A DNA stretch of 64,000 nt from Lodderomyces elongisporus (taxonomy: Eukaryota; Ascomycota; Pichiomycetes; Serinales; Debaryomycetaceae). Below, one piece after another: positions 1-9,086 of this stretch. The notes under the pieces were generated by a model that was not told where the DNA came from, searched no databases, and saw nothing but the letters and a program-made list of their open reading frames with translations. Within the stretch, counting starts at the first letter, position 1; each line of letters opens with the position of its first letter. The stretch is taken from positions 372,001 through 436,000 of the forward strand of contig NC_083677.1 of NCBI RefSeq assembly GCF_030384665.1, given 5' to 3'. Both the position numbers and the translations under genes were made by a program.

Positions 1-138
1 TTCATGCTCTTGTTCATTATCTTCGTCATTTTCGTCTGAACTTAGGTTGATCACTTCAGGGTATTGTGAACTTACACTCAAACTAGGTGGTGCAAGTTTT
101 CGTCTTTTAAATTGATTCTCTTCAAAGAACAAACTCAT
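1..138 (-). CDS. 5' part of a gene running off the left edge; SUMO-interaction-like motif, nuclear-type protein
   Basis: An open frame on the minus strand starts with ATG at 136-138 and runs out of the window after 46 codons, so only the N-terminus is visible. It has a basic KRRK cluster at residues 11-14, which could be a nuclear localisation signal. Near residues 29-40 it has V-I-N-L followed by S-S-D-E and more acidic residues, the classical form of a SUMO-interacting motif. About 115 bp upstream lies a perfect ACGCGT (MCB) element, typical of G1/S-regulated replication and repair genes. I do not recognise the gene. A SUMO-targeted ubiquitin ligase, a Uls1-like translocase or another DNA-maintenance protein would fit, but that is inference from one motif and one promoter site. 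Confidence 0.6.
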   Translation of the reverse strand, partial: MSLFFEENQFKRRKLAPPSLSVSSQYPEVINLSSDENDEDNEQEHE

Positions 139-253
139 ACTTTGAGTTAAAATAATGAGAAACTCAAAAAAGAAAAATGAAAAATATGAAAAATATGAAT
201 TTATGAAAAGATCAAATCCCTTTATGGGATACAGTTTATTAAATCCTTGGGTG

Positions 254-259
254 ACGCGT
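254..259. promoter_or_regulatory. MCB element ACGCGT (MBF site)
   Basis: A perfect palindromic ACGCGT sits 115 bp upstream of the partial minus-strand gene. MBF binds this hexamer in yeasts to drive G1/S expression. It was the only ACGCGT I noticed in the non-coding DNA of this window. Confidence 0.45.
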
Positions 260-903
260 GATCTTATCAACCTGTACTATAGGGAAGATGAAAATGTAAA
301 TGTAAATTTAAATTTAAAAAGGAAAGCACGAGCTTGATCTGGAAAAAAAAGCAGTAGTAGCTACCGTAACAGATCTGTGAACTTGTACTTTAATCAAGTA
401 TTTTTGTTGTCTGACTAATAATGAACTCTATTCCTGTGATACAGGCTTAATCGTATTAAGCAGTATTTATTAAGTAGTATTGAAGCGATTGTACCATAGA
501 TAATGCGCGCGAGCCTCAGTAAATTAAAAAAAAAATGCGCTTCGCAAAGAACAGGAAGAAAAAAAAATAAAATTAAAAAACAATTAGGATAAAAGAAAGT
601 AAAAATGTTACAAAGTGAAAAGTTCAAGGGCTCTCTCATGCAAACCCGTACGTTCAAGAGGCACGAAGTTACCCGCCATTTTCTTATCAAAATTATTATC
701 AACATTCCCAACCAACACTTTTTACAAAGTCTGCAACTTAAATGATTATACCAATAATATTAATAATGAACATAGTATTAAGTACGGGAAATGAGAAACA
801 GACAATACAATACAATACAATACAAACTCAAAAAGATGTTGAGGGGGGAATAAAAAAAGTCACGTTTATTGCCAGAATAATGAATTAAACTAAAGCTTCA
901 AGT
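260..903. other. intergenic region between the edge gene and the SEC72 3' end
   Basis: No supported gene. It holds short AT-rich open frames without coding character and a pentamer microsatellite (AATAC, about four copies) at 803-825. The left part is promoter for the edge gene and the right part is 3' flank of SEC72. Confidence 0.6.
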
Positions 904-1500
904 TTATAAGTAGTCGCCATTTTCTTCCAAGATTTTGTCGAGACAAATTGTCAACTCGTGTTGTAATCGCTGGTGGTTTTCATCAAATGACAAACCTCTT
1001 TGGTAATCAGCTCTTGCTAACTCGTAATTACCCAAAAAGTAATTTGCAACTCCTCTTCTTAAGAAATTATCTGGACTGTTCATCTGCATGTTAAGCAACA
1101 AGTCCACATCGTTGTATGCTTTGAGATACTCTTTTGTTTTTAAATATGCGTCAGTTCTGCTCATCAAGAATAATGACAATTCCTGAATAGTACCCTGAAA
1201 ACTTTCCAATTTTGGCCTTCTATTGATCATTTCAATCCCAACTGAAAATTGACGTGCGCTATCTTCGAATTTCCCCATCTTAAAAGACTGGACACCACTT
1301 TCATACAATTTTTTGATCATTTTCGACAAGTCCTTGTTGAAATTTTCAGCCGTGGGAACTGGGGGAACATCACTTCCTTGATTGATAATCTCTTGCGTAA
1401 GGGTGTTTAGTTGATCTAGTTCCAACTTCAATGCTGGTTCTCTGGCCTCTGCGTCTAACGAGAGCTTCTTTGTTTTTGCATCATATAGTATCGACTGCAT
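904..1500 (-). CDS. SEC72: Sec72, TPR subunit of the Sec62/63 ER translocon
   Basis: A 198-residue protein, close to the 193 residues of S. cerevisiae Sec72. The N-terminal ~60 residues match the Sec72 pattern (a short hydrophobic/acidic domain leading into a K-M-I-K motif). TPR helices follow: roughly residues 70-95 (ending S-V-G-I-E-M), 110-140, and 145-185 (F-L-R-R-G, then A-R-A-D-Y-Q-R-G-L). In the family the TPR domain docks cytosolic Hsp70 at the Sec63 complex for post-translational import into the ER. The open frame extends upstream, but the stretch before 1500 is poly-C and low-complexity with no plausible coding, so ATG at 1498-1500 is taken as the start. A poly-G/C run lies about 140 bp upstream. 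Confidence 0.87.
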   Translation of the reverse strand: MQSILYDAKTKKLSLDAEAREPALKLELDQLNTLTQEIINQGSDVPPVPTAENFNKDLSKMIKKLYESGVQSFKMGKFEDSARQFSVGIEMINRRPKLESFQGTIQELSLFLMSRTDAYLKTKEYLKAYNDVDLLLNMQMNSPDNFLRRGVANYFLGNYELARADYQRGLSFDENHQRLQHELTICLDKILEENGDYL

Positions 1501-2267
1501 TTTTATATTGACTCGGTAATTATTTGTACGTGTGATGTTTATTATTATAAGGTACCTCTTCTGTCTGTCTGTCTCTCTCTCTCTTCGGTTTATGTGTTTT
1601 CCTTTAATATAATTTAATTTTCCAGCTCTATGAATGGCGGGGGGGGGGGGGGGGGGGGGGGGGGAAATATATATATACGTTTCAAAGTGCAATTAAAGGC
1701 AAAAGTAATGCTACAACTTTGTTGATAGAATTTGAGGAATACGTGTAGACAACAATTTCCAAAAACAATCGGAGTGTTATTGAGTTTTCATGAAAGGAGA
1801 ACAGAAAAAGAGTGAGGAAAAGCGAAAATGAAGAATCGTATTGTGCTACCAAATGTACAACTCAATAAAACAGAGATTTTATTCTCTCTTTTTTTTTTTG
1901 TAATGTAGAATGGCCAATATCACGATATTTGCACCCATGGGATCATAAGCATAAAAGCACATACATAACTTTTATTTTGCAGTCATTAATGGAGATGTTT
2001 ATAATTCACTTGATAATACTAATTAAAACAAAATATAAAGAAGAAAAGTGAAAAAATATTTCATCCCTCACTCCACCCCCTCCCCTCTTTATTTTTTCTT
2101 CTCCAAGTTAAATTTTGAATGGTATATCAAATAATTGTTACCAATACCCACCAAATCGAAGAACAAAAATAAGGGAGAAAAAAAAAACCAGTGTGTGTAT
2201 GTGTGTGTGTATGTGTGTCATTTCTTTTTCAAATCCTTTAATTTAAAATCAAGGTTTGCCCAAGTCA
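1501..2267. promoter_or_regulatory. shared divergent promoter region of SEC72 and the downstream unknown gene
   Basis: This 767-bp spacer separates two divergent genes. It contains a CTGT/CT microsatellite (about 1561-1583), a 26-base G run (1639-1664), a T run near 1885, a pyrimidine-rich stretch near 2070-2100 and a TG-rich microsatellite at 2190-2219. No specific factor site is clear. Confidence 0.5.
1639..1664 (+). repeat. mononucleotide run of 26 G
   Basis: The plus strand carries 26 consecutive G between a TGGC and an AAATAT stretch. It is the longest G/C homopolymer in the window, about 139 bp upstream of the SEC72 start, and is capable of G-quadruplex formation. The exact length may be uncertain because such runs are hard to sequence. 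Confidence 0.9.
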
Positions 2268-3248
2268 ATGAGAATTACAACTTACCACTCAAAGCGAGCT
2301 TTCAGCTCCTTTACCTCTATAAAACAAGAGCCAAGTGAACATCCTATCAAATTCCAACTTGACAAGGAGTGCAAGTCTAATCAAGAACAAGTTGGCAAAA
2401 CACTCGAAGAATATTCACAAAAGTCGCCTTTAGTTTTGATAACCAATGAGAAGGACAAAGAAGAGCAAGTCAATTGCTTCACTGCCTTCATTGACGAAAG
2501 CAACGAGTCCATCAATAAAGAAATAAAGGGAAGAAATCAGCACTCTATATTTGGCAAAGTCTGGCTCAAGTTCAAACCTAGAAAGAAAAGCAGTTCTCGT
2601 ACTATTTCCACCTCTTTTATATCGACCGAGGAGGTAGATTTGCCCCACAAGTCCAAAACAGTGGCTGGGTTTCCATTTCATCAACACTCAGCACAAGTGC
2701 CAACACTGGCGCGGTCTCAAACGCCAATTATCGCATCAACAACGTCGTGGAGACGCAGAATCTTTCACAAGTACAATGCCATATCCGTGTTTAAGCCGTT
2801 TGCAACTACTTCTAACAATTGTGCGTTTGAGAAAGAACAAGATGTTTTGTCACAATCATCCATGTACATTGAATCTCCTCGGATGGATTTTGTTTCCCCA
2901 CCTACTCCAAAACCAATGAGAAGTATTGATTCGGTACATGTAATTAATCGGAAAACCAGAAATGATCAAATTAAATGTGAAGGAGAACAATTGAGAGAGT
3001 CTGATGAGACAAGACGGATGCGAGAGACGAGTTTCTTGCCTATTGATCCTTTTGGTGATTTAGAGATCTGTAGTAGCTTACGTGCTCTCTACGAGAATAG
3101 CTTTTTCAAGTCTCATGCCAGGCAACCTATTGATTATGATAACTCACAAATTACCGACGAAACACTAAACGTGGCAGCATTAGCCAATGCTTTTTCCCTG
3201 TCGCCACACCCCCTCCCTGCTGCTGCTGCTGCTGCCATGACTTCTTGA
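2268..3248 (+). CDS. conserved or orphan protein of unknown function, 326 aa
   Basis: An intact frame from the first ATG after an in-frame stop. I do not recognise it. It is hydrophilic with no membrane segment or signal peptide and is rich in Ser, Thr and Lys/Arg. A basic patch near residue 100 (K-F-K-P-R-K-K-S-S-S-R) could be a nuclear signal or a phosphosite. A central region has P-P-T-P-K-P, and the C-terminal part has a more ordered block (P-I-D-P-F-G-D-L-E-I-C-S-S-L-R-A-L-Y) that is the best candidate for conservation. It ends in an alanine run coded by a GCT microsatellite. A CTG codon in the last 20 residues would be serine in the CTG clade. It lies tandem to HIS5, 485 bp upstream of its start. 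Length and codon quality argue for a real gene. Confidence 0.65.
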   Translation: MRITTYHSKRAFSSFTSIKQEPSEHPIKFQLDKECKSNQEQVGKTLEEYSQKSPLVLITNEKDKEEQVNCFTAFIDESNESINKEIKGRNQHSIFGKVWLKFKPRKKSSSRTISTSFISTEEVDLPHKSKTVAGFPFHQHSAQVPTLARSQTPIIASTTSWRRRIFHKYNAISVFKPFATTSNNCAFEKEQDVLSQSSMYIESPRMDFVSPPTPKPMRSIDSVHVINRKTRNDQIKCEGEQLRESDETRRMRETSFLPIDPFGDLEICSSLRALYENSFFKSHARQPIDYDNSQITDETLNVAALANAFSLSPHPLPAAAAAAMTS

Positions 3249-3733
3249 ATCCTAAAATATAAAGCTTTAAAAAGTTTAGAGTGGTAAGAACAAACAACAA
3301 ACTATCAGTACTTGGAAATATATTCATATATACATATATATATATGTATATATAAAGATGTATATATGTGGGTATAAGACTGTATATTCATATGTGTGCA
3401 TGTGTGAAAGTCTTGATCGATGCATTCTCAAGTGACAGATGTTGATTTTGTGCTTTAAAGCCACTTCTCTTTTACTTTTTTTTTTCTTTGTCTGTCTTGT
3501 CCTCGCTTTCTCGCACACGCTTTTCTTTTAGCGTTGACTCATATTATGCATTTAGAGTGAAAAATTCAATTTTCGAGATAGGCTCAATATACAAACATAT
3601 ACACTTCCAATACCACACCCTTCTTTTATTTTCTCTTATTTTCTTATCAGTAAACACCTCACCAACTGGCTCTTGTTCTCAAAAAAACTTATTGCTGGTG
3701 CTGTTTTATTATTTCAAAATAACTTTAGTTACA
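3249..3733 (+). promoter_or_regulatory. HIS5 promoter region
   Basis: Intergenic between two tandem genes. It holds a TA-rich alternating stretch near 3318-3370, a T-rich run at 3474-3488 and a perfect Gcn4 site listed separately. Confidence 0.6.
3535..3541. promoter_or_regulatory. Gcn4 binding site TGACTCA
   Basis: A perfect TGACTCA lies 193 bp upstream of the HIS5 ATG. This is the consensus for the bZIP activator Gcn4, which induces amino-acid biosynthesis genes on starvation; histidine genes are classic targets. Confidence 0.75.
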
Positions 3734-4927
3734 ATGGTTGACTTCAAATCTATAATCCGCCCCAATATCTACTCTCTTGAACCCTATAGATGTGCTCGAG
3801 ATGACTTCAAAGAAGGTATTCTTCTAGATGCTAATGAAAACACCCATGGCCCAGCTCTCTCCCAGCCGTCAGACTCAGAAAAACAACTACAATTGAACAG
3901 GTACCCTGACCCACACCAGGAAGAGCTTAAACAACAAATTATCGATTTCAGAAATTCACAGCCTAATGAGCACTCGAAACAAAACTTAAAAGTCTCAAAC
4001 TTGTGTTTAGGTGTTGGCTCAGATGAAAGCATTGATATGTTACTTAGATGTTGTTGTGTTCCCGGCAAGGATAAATTGCTCATATGTCCACCAACATACG
4101 GAATGTACAGCATCTGTGCTACCGTTAATGACGTTGAAATTGTTAAGGTGCCATTGACAACACCCGATTTTCAAATTGATATTAATGCAATCGTTGAAAA
4201 AGTCACAGCTGATCCAACTATAAATTTATTATATCTCACGTCTCCAGGTAACCCCACGGCGCAATTGATCAACCCGGATGACATCATCAAGCTTCTTCAA
4301 GAAACGGATGAAAAGAACTGGAATGGGTTGATTGTTGTAGATGAAGCCTATATTGACTTTACTGCTCCCAAAGATAATGGCCACAGTCAGTCAATGTCTA
4401 CATTGGTTAACCAGTACGCAAACCTTGTTGTGTTGCAAACATTGAGTAAGTCATTCGGCTTGGCCGGTATCAGACTAGGTATCACTTATTGCGATGAGCA
4501 ATTGGCCAGAATCTTGAATGCAATGAAGTACCCATATAATATATCTTCCTTGACTTCGGATGTTGCAATCAGAGCAACATCGCCCAAGAAGGGCTTGCAA
4601 GTGATGCAAAATTACGTGAAATCCATTATAGAGCAAAGGGAATTTGTTCTCGAGAAAATCTTACAATTTGAATACGTTGGTAGAAACATTGGTGGATTGG
4701 ATGCAAATTTCATCTTGGTTGAGATATTGGATAAGGACAAGAAGCCATCGAACGAAGTAGCTAACAAATTGTATAACACTTTGGCTGTAGACAATGCTGT
4801 TGTTGTTAGGTTTAGAGGTAAAGAGCTCAATTGTACTGGTGCTTTACGAGTTTCAATAGGAACCGAAGAAGAAAACAAAGTAATGCTTCAAAAATTTGAG
4901 CGAGTCTTGAACGAGATCAATAAATAG
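3734..4927 (+). CDS. HIS5: histidinol-phosphate aminotransferase
   Basis: A 397-residue PLP enzyme (S. cerevisiae His5 is 385). It transfers the amino group from glutamate to imidazole-acetol phosphate in histidine synthesis. Fold-type I aminotransferase marks are visible: D-A-N-E-N near residue 32, G-S-D-E-S at 95-99, P-G-N-P at 171-174, D-E-A-Y at 203-206, and the Schiff-base lysine in S-K-S-F-G-L-A-G-I-R-L-G (Lys239, with Arg247 as phosphate ligand). The frame is open about 80 codons further upstream, but that stretch is promoter-like and includes the Gcn4 site, so ATG 3734 in the family-conserved position is the start. The Gcn4 site predicts control by general amino-acid starvation. Confidence 0.96.
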   Translation: MVDFKSIIRPNIYSLEPYRCARDDFKEGILLDANENTHGPALSQPSDSEKQLQLNRYPDPHQEELKQQIIDFRNSQPNEHSKQNLKVSNLCLGVGSDESIDMLLRCCCVPGKDKLLICPPTYGMYSICATVNDVEIVKVPLTTPDFQIDINAIVEKVTADPTINLLYLTSPGNPTAQLINPDDIIKLLQETDEKNWNGLIVVDEAYIDFTAPKDNGHSQSMSTLVNQYANLVVLQTLSKSFGLAGIRLGITYCDEQLARILNAMKYPYNISSLTSDVAIRATSPKKGLQVMQNYVKSIIEQREFVLEKILQFEYVGRNIGGLDANFILVEILDKDKKPSNEVANKLYNTLAVDNAVVVRFRGKELNCTGALRVSIGTEEENKVMLQKFERVLNEINK

Positions 4928-5472
4928 GTGTTATCTTTTTTTGGCAAAGATTTGATTGTGGAAAGAGGGAGACACTTTCTCCTCTCCATATCTACTGCAT
5001 AATTTTTTGTTGTATTTGTTTTTTGCCATTTAATTTTCCTATTTCCGTCTCTTTCTTGTTTCAATATGGCTAATTTCTCTTGTTCAAATATGTAATATAT
5101 TTGTTGATGACTTATATAGCCATACAAACATTATCTACATCATGAAGTACTTATCCAAATTAAACTTCTCTATGAAAAAAATAAAAAAATAAAAAAATAA
5201 AAAAAATAAAAAAAATAAAAAAAATCTAGTCGTGCGATCATTTCGAATTTCCACGCTAACAAAAATTTTCAAACTTAGCATGCTAAGAAAGGAAGCAGAA
5301 AAAAAAATAATTAATAAAAAAAAAGAAAGAACTTAAAAAACAGGTCAAGTGAAGTTTACTAGAAGTTTACTTGAAATATCCTAAAAGGTTACACGATAGG
5401 TTGATTTGAACTTGAGGGTCTTGAAACCATTACTTTGCCAATCTATATATTAGTGGTGACCTCGTATAAAAA
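4928..5472. other. intergenic region, HIS5 3' flank and MRPS17 promoter
   Basis: No gene seen. It contains an A-rich microsatellite of A(n)T units at about 5175-5224 and further A-runs near 5298-5340, typical of a nucleosome-poor yeast promoter in front of MRPS17. Confidence 0.6.
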
Positions 5473-6234
5473 ATGGCGAAGCAAAATTTTGTTGGGCTAG
5501 TTGTTTCCCAGGGGAAGATGAACAAGACTGTTAAAGTCAGAGTTTTGGGAAAAGTTTATGATCGAAGGGTCGACAAGGAGATTGTTCGTCGTAAAGATTA
5601 CCTCGTGCATGATCAAGGTAATATCTGTAAAGAAGGAGATGTGGTACGAATTGAAAGTATACCTAAGCTTTCAAAGCGTAAAGCGTTCGCCATTGCCGAG
5701 ATCAAGGAAAACAGAGGTCAACAATTTGCAGAGTACGAAGATATTGCCAAACGAAGAATCCAAGAGGAAGACGAGGCCGAGGCACGCAAGTTCCTCGAGC
5801 TGAGAAAACAGTTTCTGAACTTGATCACACAATTAGAAGATTTGAAGAGGCTAGACGAATTAAACTTTCTGCTTCAGAACGAATTGGATTTGGAAAATGA
5901 TGATAAGAAGCACGAGTCGTTAATAAATGAGGTGAAATCAATAAGAGAAAAGTACGGAATCAAATCATGGCCCACTACTGAGCCTGTGGTTGATTTGGAA
6001 TTGAATAAACCAATTTGGGAAACTGAAACACAAAGGAGGACATATTTTATCAAACATATTTTGGACGAATTAATGAACAAAGAGATGTATAAAGAATTCA
6101 AGGAAAAGGTCTTGCAGAGCTATTTCAAAGATAAGCCAATAGAAGAGGTGAGCAAGGCAATCCAAAAAAATGTGTTAAGGAAATACGTTTTGGATGAGAA
6201 GAATGAGATTCCCGTGCAATTTCCTGCAAATTAA
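5473..6234 (+). CDS. MRPS17: mitochondrial small-subunit ribosomal protein uS17m
   Basis: The first ~90 residues form the S17 OB-fold: G-L-V-V-S-Q-G-K-M-N-K-T-V-K-V-R-V, then R-R-K-D-Y-L-V-H-D and C-K-E-G-D-V-V-R-I-E. The S17 signature (G-D-V-V-x-I) is clear. Residues 90-253 are a fungal mitochondrial extension rich in charged helices. Total length 253 is close to S. cerevisiae Mrps17 (237). It binds 16S-like rRNA in the mitoribosome small subunit. No obvious cleavable presequence is seen, as is common for this protein. Several CTG codons in the helical extension would be serine in the CTG clade. Confidence 0.93.
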   Translation: MAKQNFVGLVVSQGKMNKTVKVRVLGKVYDRRVDKEIVRRKDYLVHDQGNICKEGDVVRIESIPKLSKRKAFAIAEIKENRGQQFAEYEDIAKRRIQEEDEAEARKFLELRKQFLNLITQLEDLKRLDELNFLLQNELDLENDDKKHESLINEVKSIREKYGIKSWPTTEPVVDLELNKPIWETETQRRTYFIKHILDELMNKEMYKEFKEKVLQSYFKDKPIEEVSKAIQKNVLRKYVLDEKNEIPVQFPAN

Positions 6235-6312
6235 ATCTTTGTAAATAAATAGGTGAATAGGAGCTACAAGAGGAAAGAAAAAATAAATAAACTGAAAAAA
6301 AAAATAATTGCA

Positions 6313-6717
6313 TCAATAATAATGAGGAACTCGTTTTTTTTGTTCAAAGTCCATGCACCGATTCTGACTAAGATTGTTATAGAGTGTAGAGCCCTTGTAG
6401 TACACGATGAGTATGAGTTTCATTTTTGCTAGTTCTTTTGAGATGTCATTTTCAAATTTGGATAGTGAAGTTTTTAGTAATGACTTCTGTTTATTACTAC
6501 CGTTATTCAAGTTCTAAAAAATGAATAGGGAAAAAAAGAAGAAAAACATCTTTCATGGTTTTTATTAATAACTGCTAGTAGATTTCGGTATTCTCTGAGG
6601 GTGTCTATATCTGAGCAAAAACATACAATCGCTGGTAAGATTTACAACACGTACTGGACTATTTTACAGGTACTATACATTCAATAACCTATGTCAATTA
6701 ACATACGTGCAAACCAT
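6313..6717 (-). CDS. possible small spliced gene, about 64 aa (doubtful)
   Basis: A 60-codon protein-like frame at 6313-6496 (minus) has a charged helical N-terminus and ends in D-F-E-Q-K-K-R-V-P-H-Y-Y, but it has no suitable ATG of its own. Upstream on the same strand is ATG-GTT-TGC-AC at 6707-6717 followed by a consensus GTATGT donor (6701-6706). Joining it to the TAG acceptor ending at 6497 keeps the frame open and gives a 64-residue product with a 210-nt intron. A stronger pyrimidine-rich acceptor (TTTTTTAG, about 15 nt earlier) does not give an open frame with this exon. The branch site is poor (TACTAGC). I do not recognise the family. Confidence 0.3.
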
Positions 6718-6907
6718 CAATGTCAATATCTCAGACTTATATATTCAAAAGCAAGGGCCAACATGCTGACTTGTGTTTCTTTTTCCCCCAACTCCATCTC
6801 TTTGTTTGAATGTCCCCCCATAAGTGACCCAGATTTTGTAAATGGCAGTCTCAAAATTCGTTCACAGCAAGCACTCAAAGAATTTAATAGTAGTATAAAC
6901 AAATTGT

Positions 6908-8257
6908 TTATACATACTTTGAAACTGAATATAAAATCTCATTGTTGTGCAGCTGAATTCGAAATTTATTTTCCTGCAAATCCAAAGGTTTCAAAAAGTG
7001 TTTCCACTCGTCACGAGTCAAGTGTTCAATTTGTCTATCTTGATATTGCTCAGTAAAACCGCATCTTTTGCACGTTTTCACCTTGATTGCTGTTTTCTTT
7101 AATTGCAAAATTAGCTCGGGCACATGTGATATATATGCCATAAAAGTTTCAAAGTTATTTGTTGGTGGTTCCACCCACGAATCCACATCTCGGATATGTA
7201 CATCATCGTGCTGTAAGTACGAAAATAAATCGAAATTCACAAGAACCAATGTCTTTAGTCGAGCATACCCTCCTTCTCCTGAGCATAGTAGTTTGAAAAA
7301 TGGATTAAATTTTGTAAAATTAAACTCACCCCTTTCGTAGAAAAGGGTTGAGGACAAGTCTAGCACCAAAGTGTTGAGCTTGTGATTGTCAATTTTCACT
7401 AAATCGATTAGTGACAACTCACTAGAGTTGGTTATTCGCAGTAATTGTAAAGTTTGCACATCCTTGAATGCCCGACATGGAGATTTATTCCCTTTTTTAG
7501 AAGCATACGAACAAGATGTAAATGTAATCCTCTTGATCAAGATGGACAGGTATATCGGTGCATCTAGAATAAAATTGACTAGTTCCAACTCATCAATAAC
7601 ATCAAAGTACTCACACACTAAGGATAAGTGAGTATCCCGAAGCGGGATCGACCATCCTGTTTGCGATTTTAGTATCAACTTTGGAAGCCTCCTTTTCGTT
7701 TTTACAATTTTCCTCTTGAATATGTTTGAGCTTGAAGCTTTAAATTCCGTGGGGAATGCAAACTCTGGTGAAATCTCCAGAAACTGTAAGGTTTGCAATC
7801 CATAAGTACGTGTACACAAGGTGCCCAATGCTTTTATAAAGTCTGTGTAGGTAAGATCACTGGTCAAGCCTGATTCACTCTCTACGGCATAGCTGCCGGC
7901 AATGGTAATCTTGTGTTTTGATGACTTTTGTGATTGTGGGTTAACGAATGTGACATTTTGAACAAAATTGATCTTATTGCTCGGTTCGCTACTCAAATGC
8001 AGGTTTGCAAATCGGAAAAAAGATATAGGTGTTTTAAACTCAATTGATTTATACAAAAAGCATTTGTTGATAATGTTCAGAAACTTCACGCAGACCAGCG
8101 AGAGTATTATCAATGTTTGGGGGTCATTGGAAAAATATTGAAAGATCCGAAGCAATATCTCGGTGGGTAGTGAATACAAATGGGCTGTTGGGTATTCCGG
8201 AGCTCTCCTCTTGACAAAAGGTGTACCTCTTCTGCCTATCAATTGATACCTTTTCAT
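6908..8257 (-). CDS. F-box protein of unknown substrate
   Basis: A 449-residue protein. Residues ~25-70 form an F-box: L-P-T-E-I-L-L-R-I-F-Q-Y-F, then L-S-L-V-C-V-K-F-L. This domain binds Skp1 in SCF ubiquitin ligases. The rest has leucine-rich repeat-like strands (for example L-N-T-L-V-L-D-L-S and L-K-T-L-V-L-V-N-F), as in many F-box substrate receptors. Near the C-terminus C-K-R-C-G resembles half of a zinc knuckle. The start is the ATG at 8255-8257; upstream codons are in-frame but lack an ATG. The subfamily and substrate cannot be told from the sequence. Confidence 0.72.
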   Translation of the reverse strand: MKRYQLIGRRGTPFVKRRAPEYPTAHLYSLPTEILLRIFQYFSNDPQTLIILSLVCVKFLNIINKCFLYKSIEFKTPISFFRFANLHLSSEPSNKINFVQNVTFVNPQSQKSSKHKITIAGSYAVESESGLTSDLTYTDFIKALGTLCTRTYGLQTLQFLEISPEFAFPTEFKASSSNIFKRKIVKTKRRLPKLILKSQTGWSIPLRDTHLSLVCEYFDVIDELELVNFILDAPIYLSILIKRITFTSCSYASKKGNKSPCRAFKDVQTLQLLRITNSSELSLIDLVKIDNHKLNTLVLDLSSTLFYERGEFNFTKFNPFFKLLCSGEGGYARLKTLVLVNFDLFSYLQHDDVHIRDVDSWVEPPTNNFETFMAYISHVPELILQLKKTAIKVKTCKRCGFTEQYQDRQIEHLTRDEWKHFLKPLDLQENKFRIQLHNNEILYSVSKYV

Positions 8258-9086
8258 AGTGAACACTCGATTGGATTCTCAGATGCTTATAGTTTGTAGT
8301 GAATAGTAAATTGATTATAGCGATTGATTTATTTCGAAAACCAAATAATAAAAAGAAAAAGAAAAAAATCAGAAGCTGGAAAAAAATCAAATTGAGAATG
8401 AGATTGGAGATACACGATGTGAAGGGAAGGACTAGTGAAAGGAAAGTGGGTAGCTTTGGAATGTAATGACTTATAAAGCAAGTGTGAATGACAAAGCGAG
8501 TCTTGTAATTGTGTTTCTTTATATATACAAAGTGATGAGTATTTAAATATATCTTTATATATGTGCGTATGTATGTATATGGTAACAATTATGGTTATGG
8601 TTATGGATGTGGATTTAGATGTGGATGTGGAGAACGAACGACAATATAATTTGAAATGCTCTCCCTTGCCCGATTGGGAAATGTCCGTTGTGGCGACGTT
8701 GTTGGGGATTCAATTTTTTTTTTTTTTTTGTCTTTAAGATATTGAAGTTTTGAAAAAATTACCTGTGATTATTAGGTTTCGAATTTTAAACAAGATTTTG
8801 GAAACTTTTGTAGAGCAACTCAAACTATTAGAAAGAAATAACAAATAAAGACTAAAGAAGAAGAAAAGTAACTGCAAAAGGTGCCACAGCTCTAAGCCTG
8901 AACGATTTGCCATTCGAGACAGAAGATTTTGAAAAAAAGGGGGGGAAATAAGCGGGATTTACAAATGTAATTACATTTACCTTATATACAACTACTCTCG
9001 TGTATAACATTTTTAATTAGCTATAAGCTTGTTACATTTTTTCATTCTTTTCCTTTTCTTTACTTTGTTTTATTTCTACATTGTAA
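8258..9086. other. intergenic region, promoter of the F-box gene and LUC7 3' flank
   Basis: No convincing gene. Some short frames overlap the F-box 5' end but are AT-rich and non-coding in character. A GGTTAT/GGATGT-rich stretch lies at 8588-8630, a T-run at 8713-8731 and a short G run at 8939-8945. Confidence 0.55.

Noticed and set aside
155..337. 60-codon Lys/Asn/Tyr-rich frame near the left edge
   Set aside because: Compositionally AT-rich, it overlaps the promoter with the MCB site and has no protein-like pattern.
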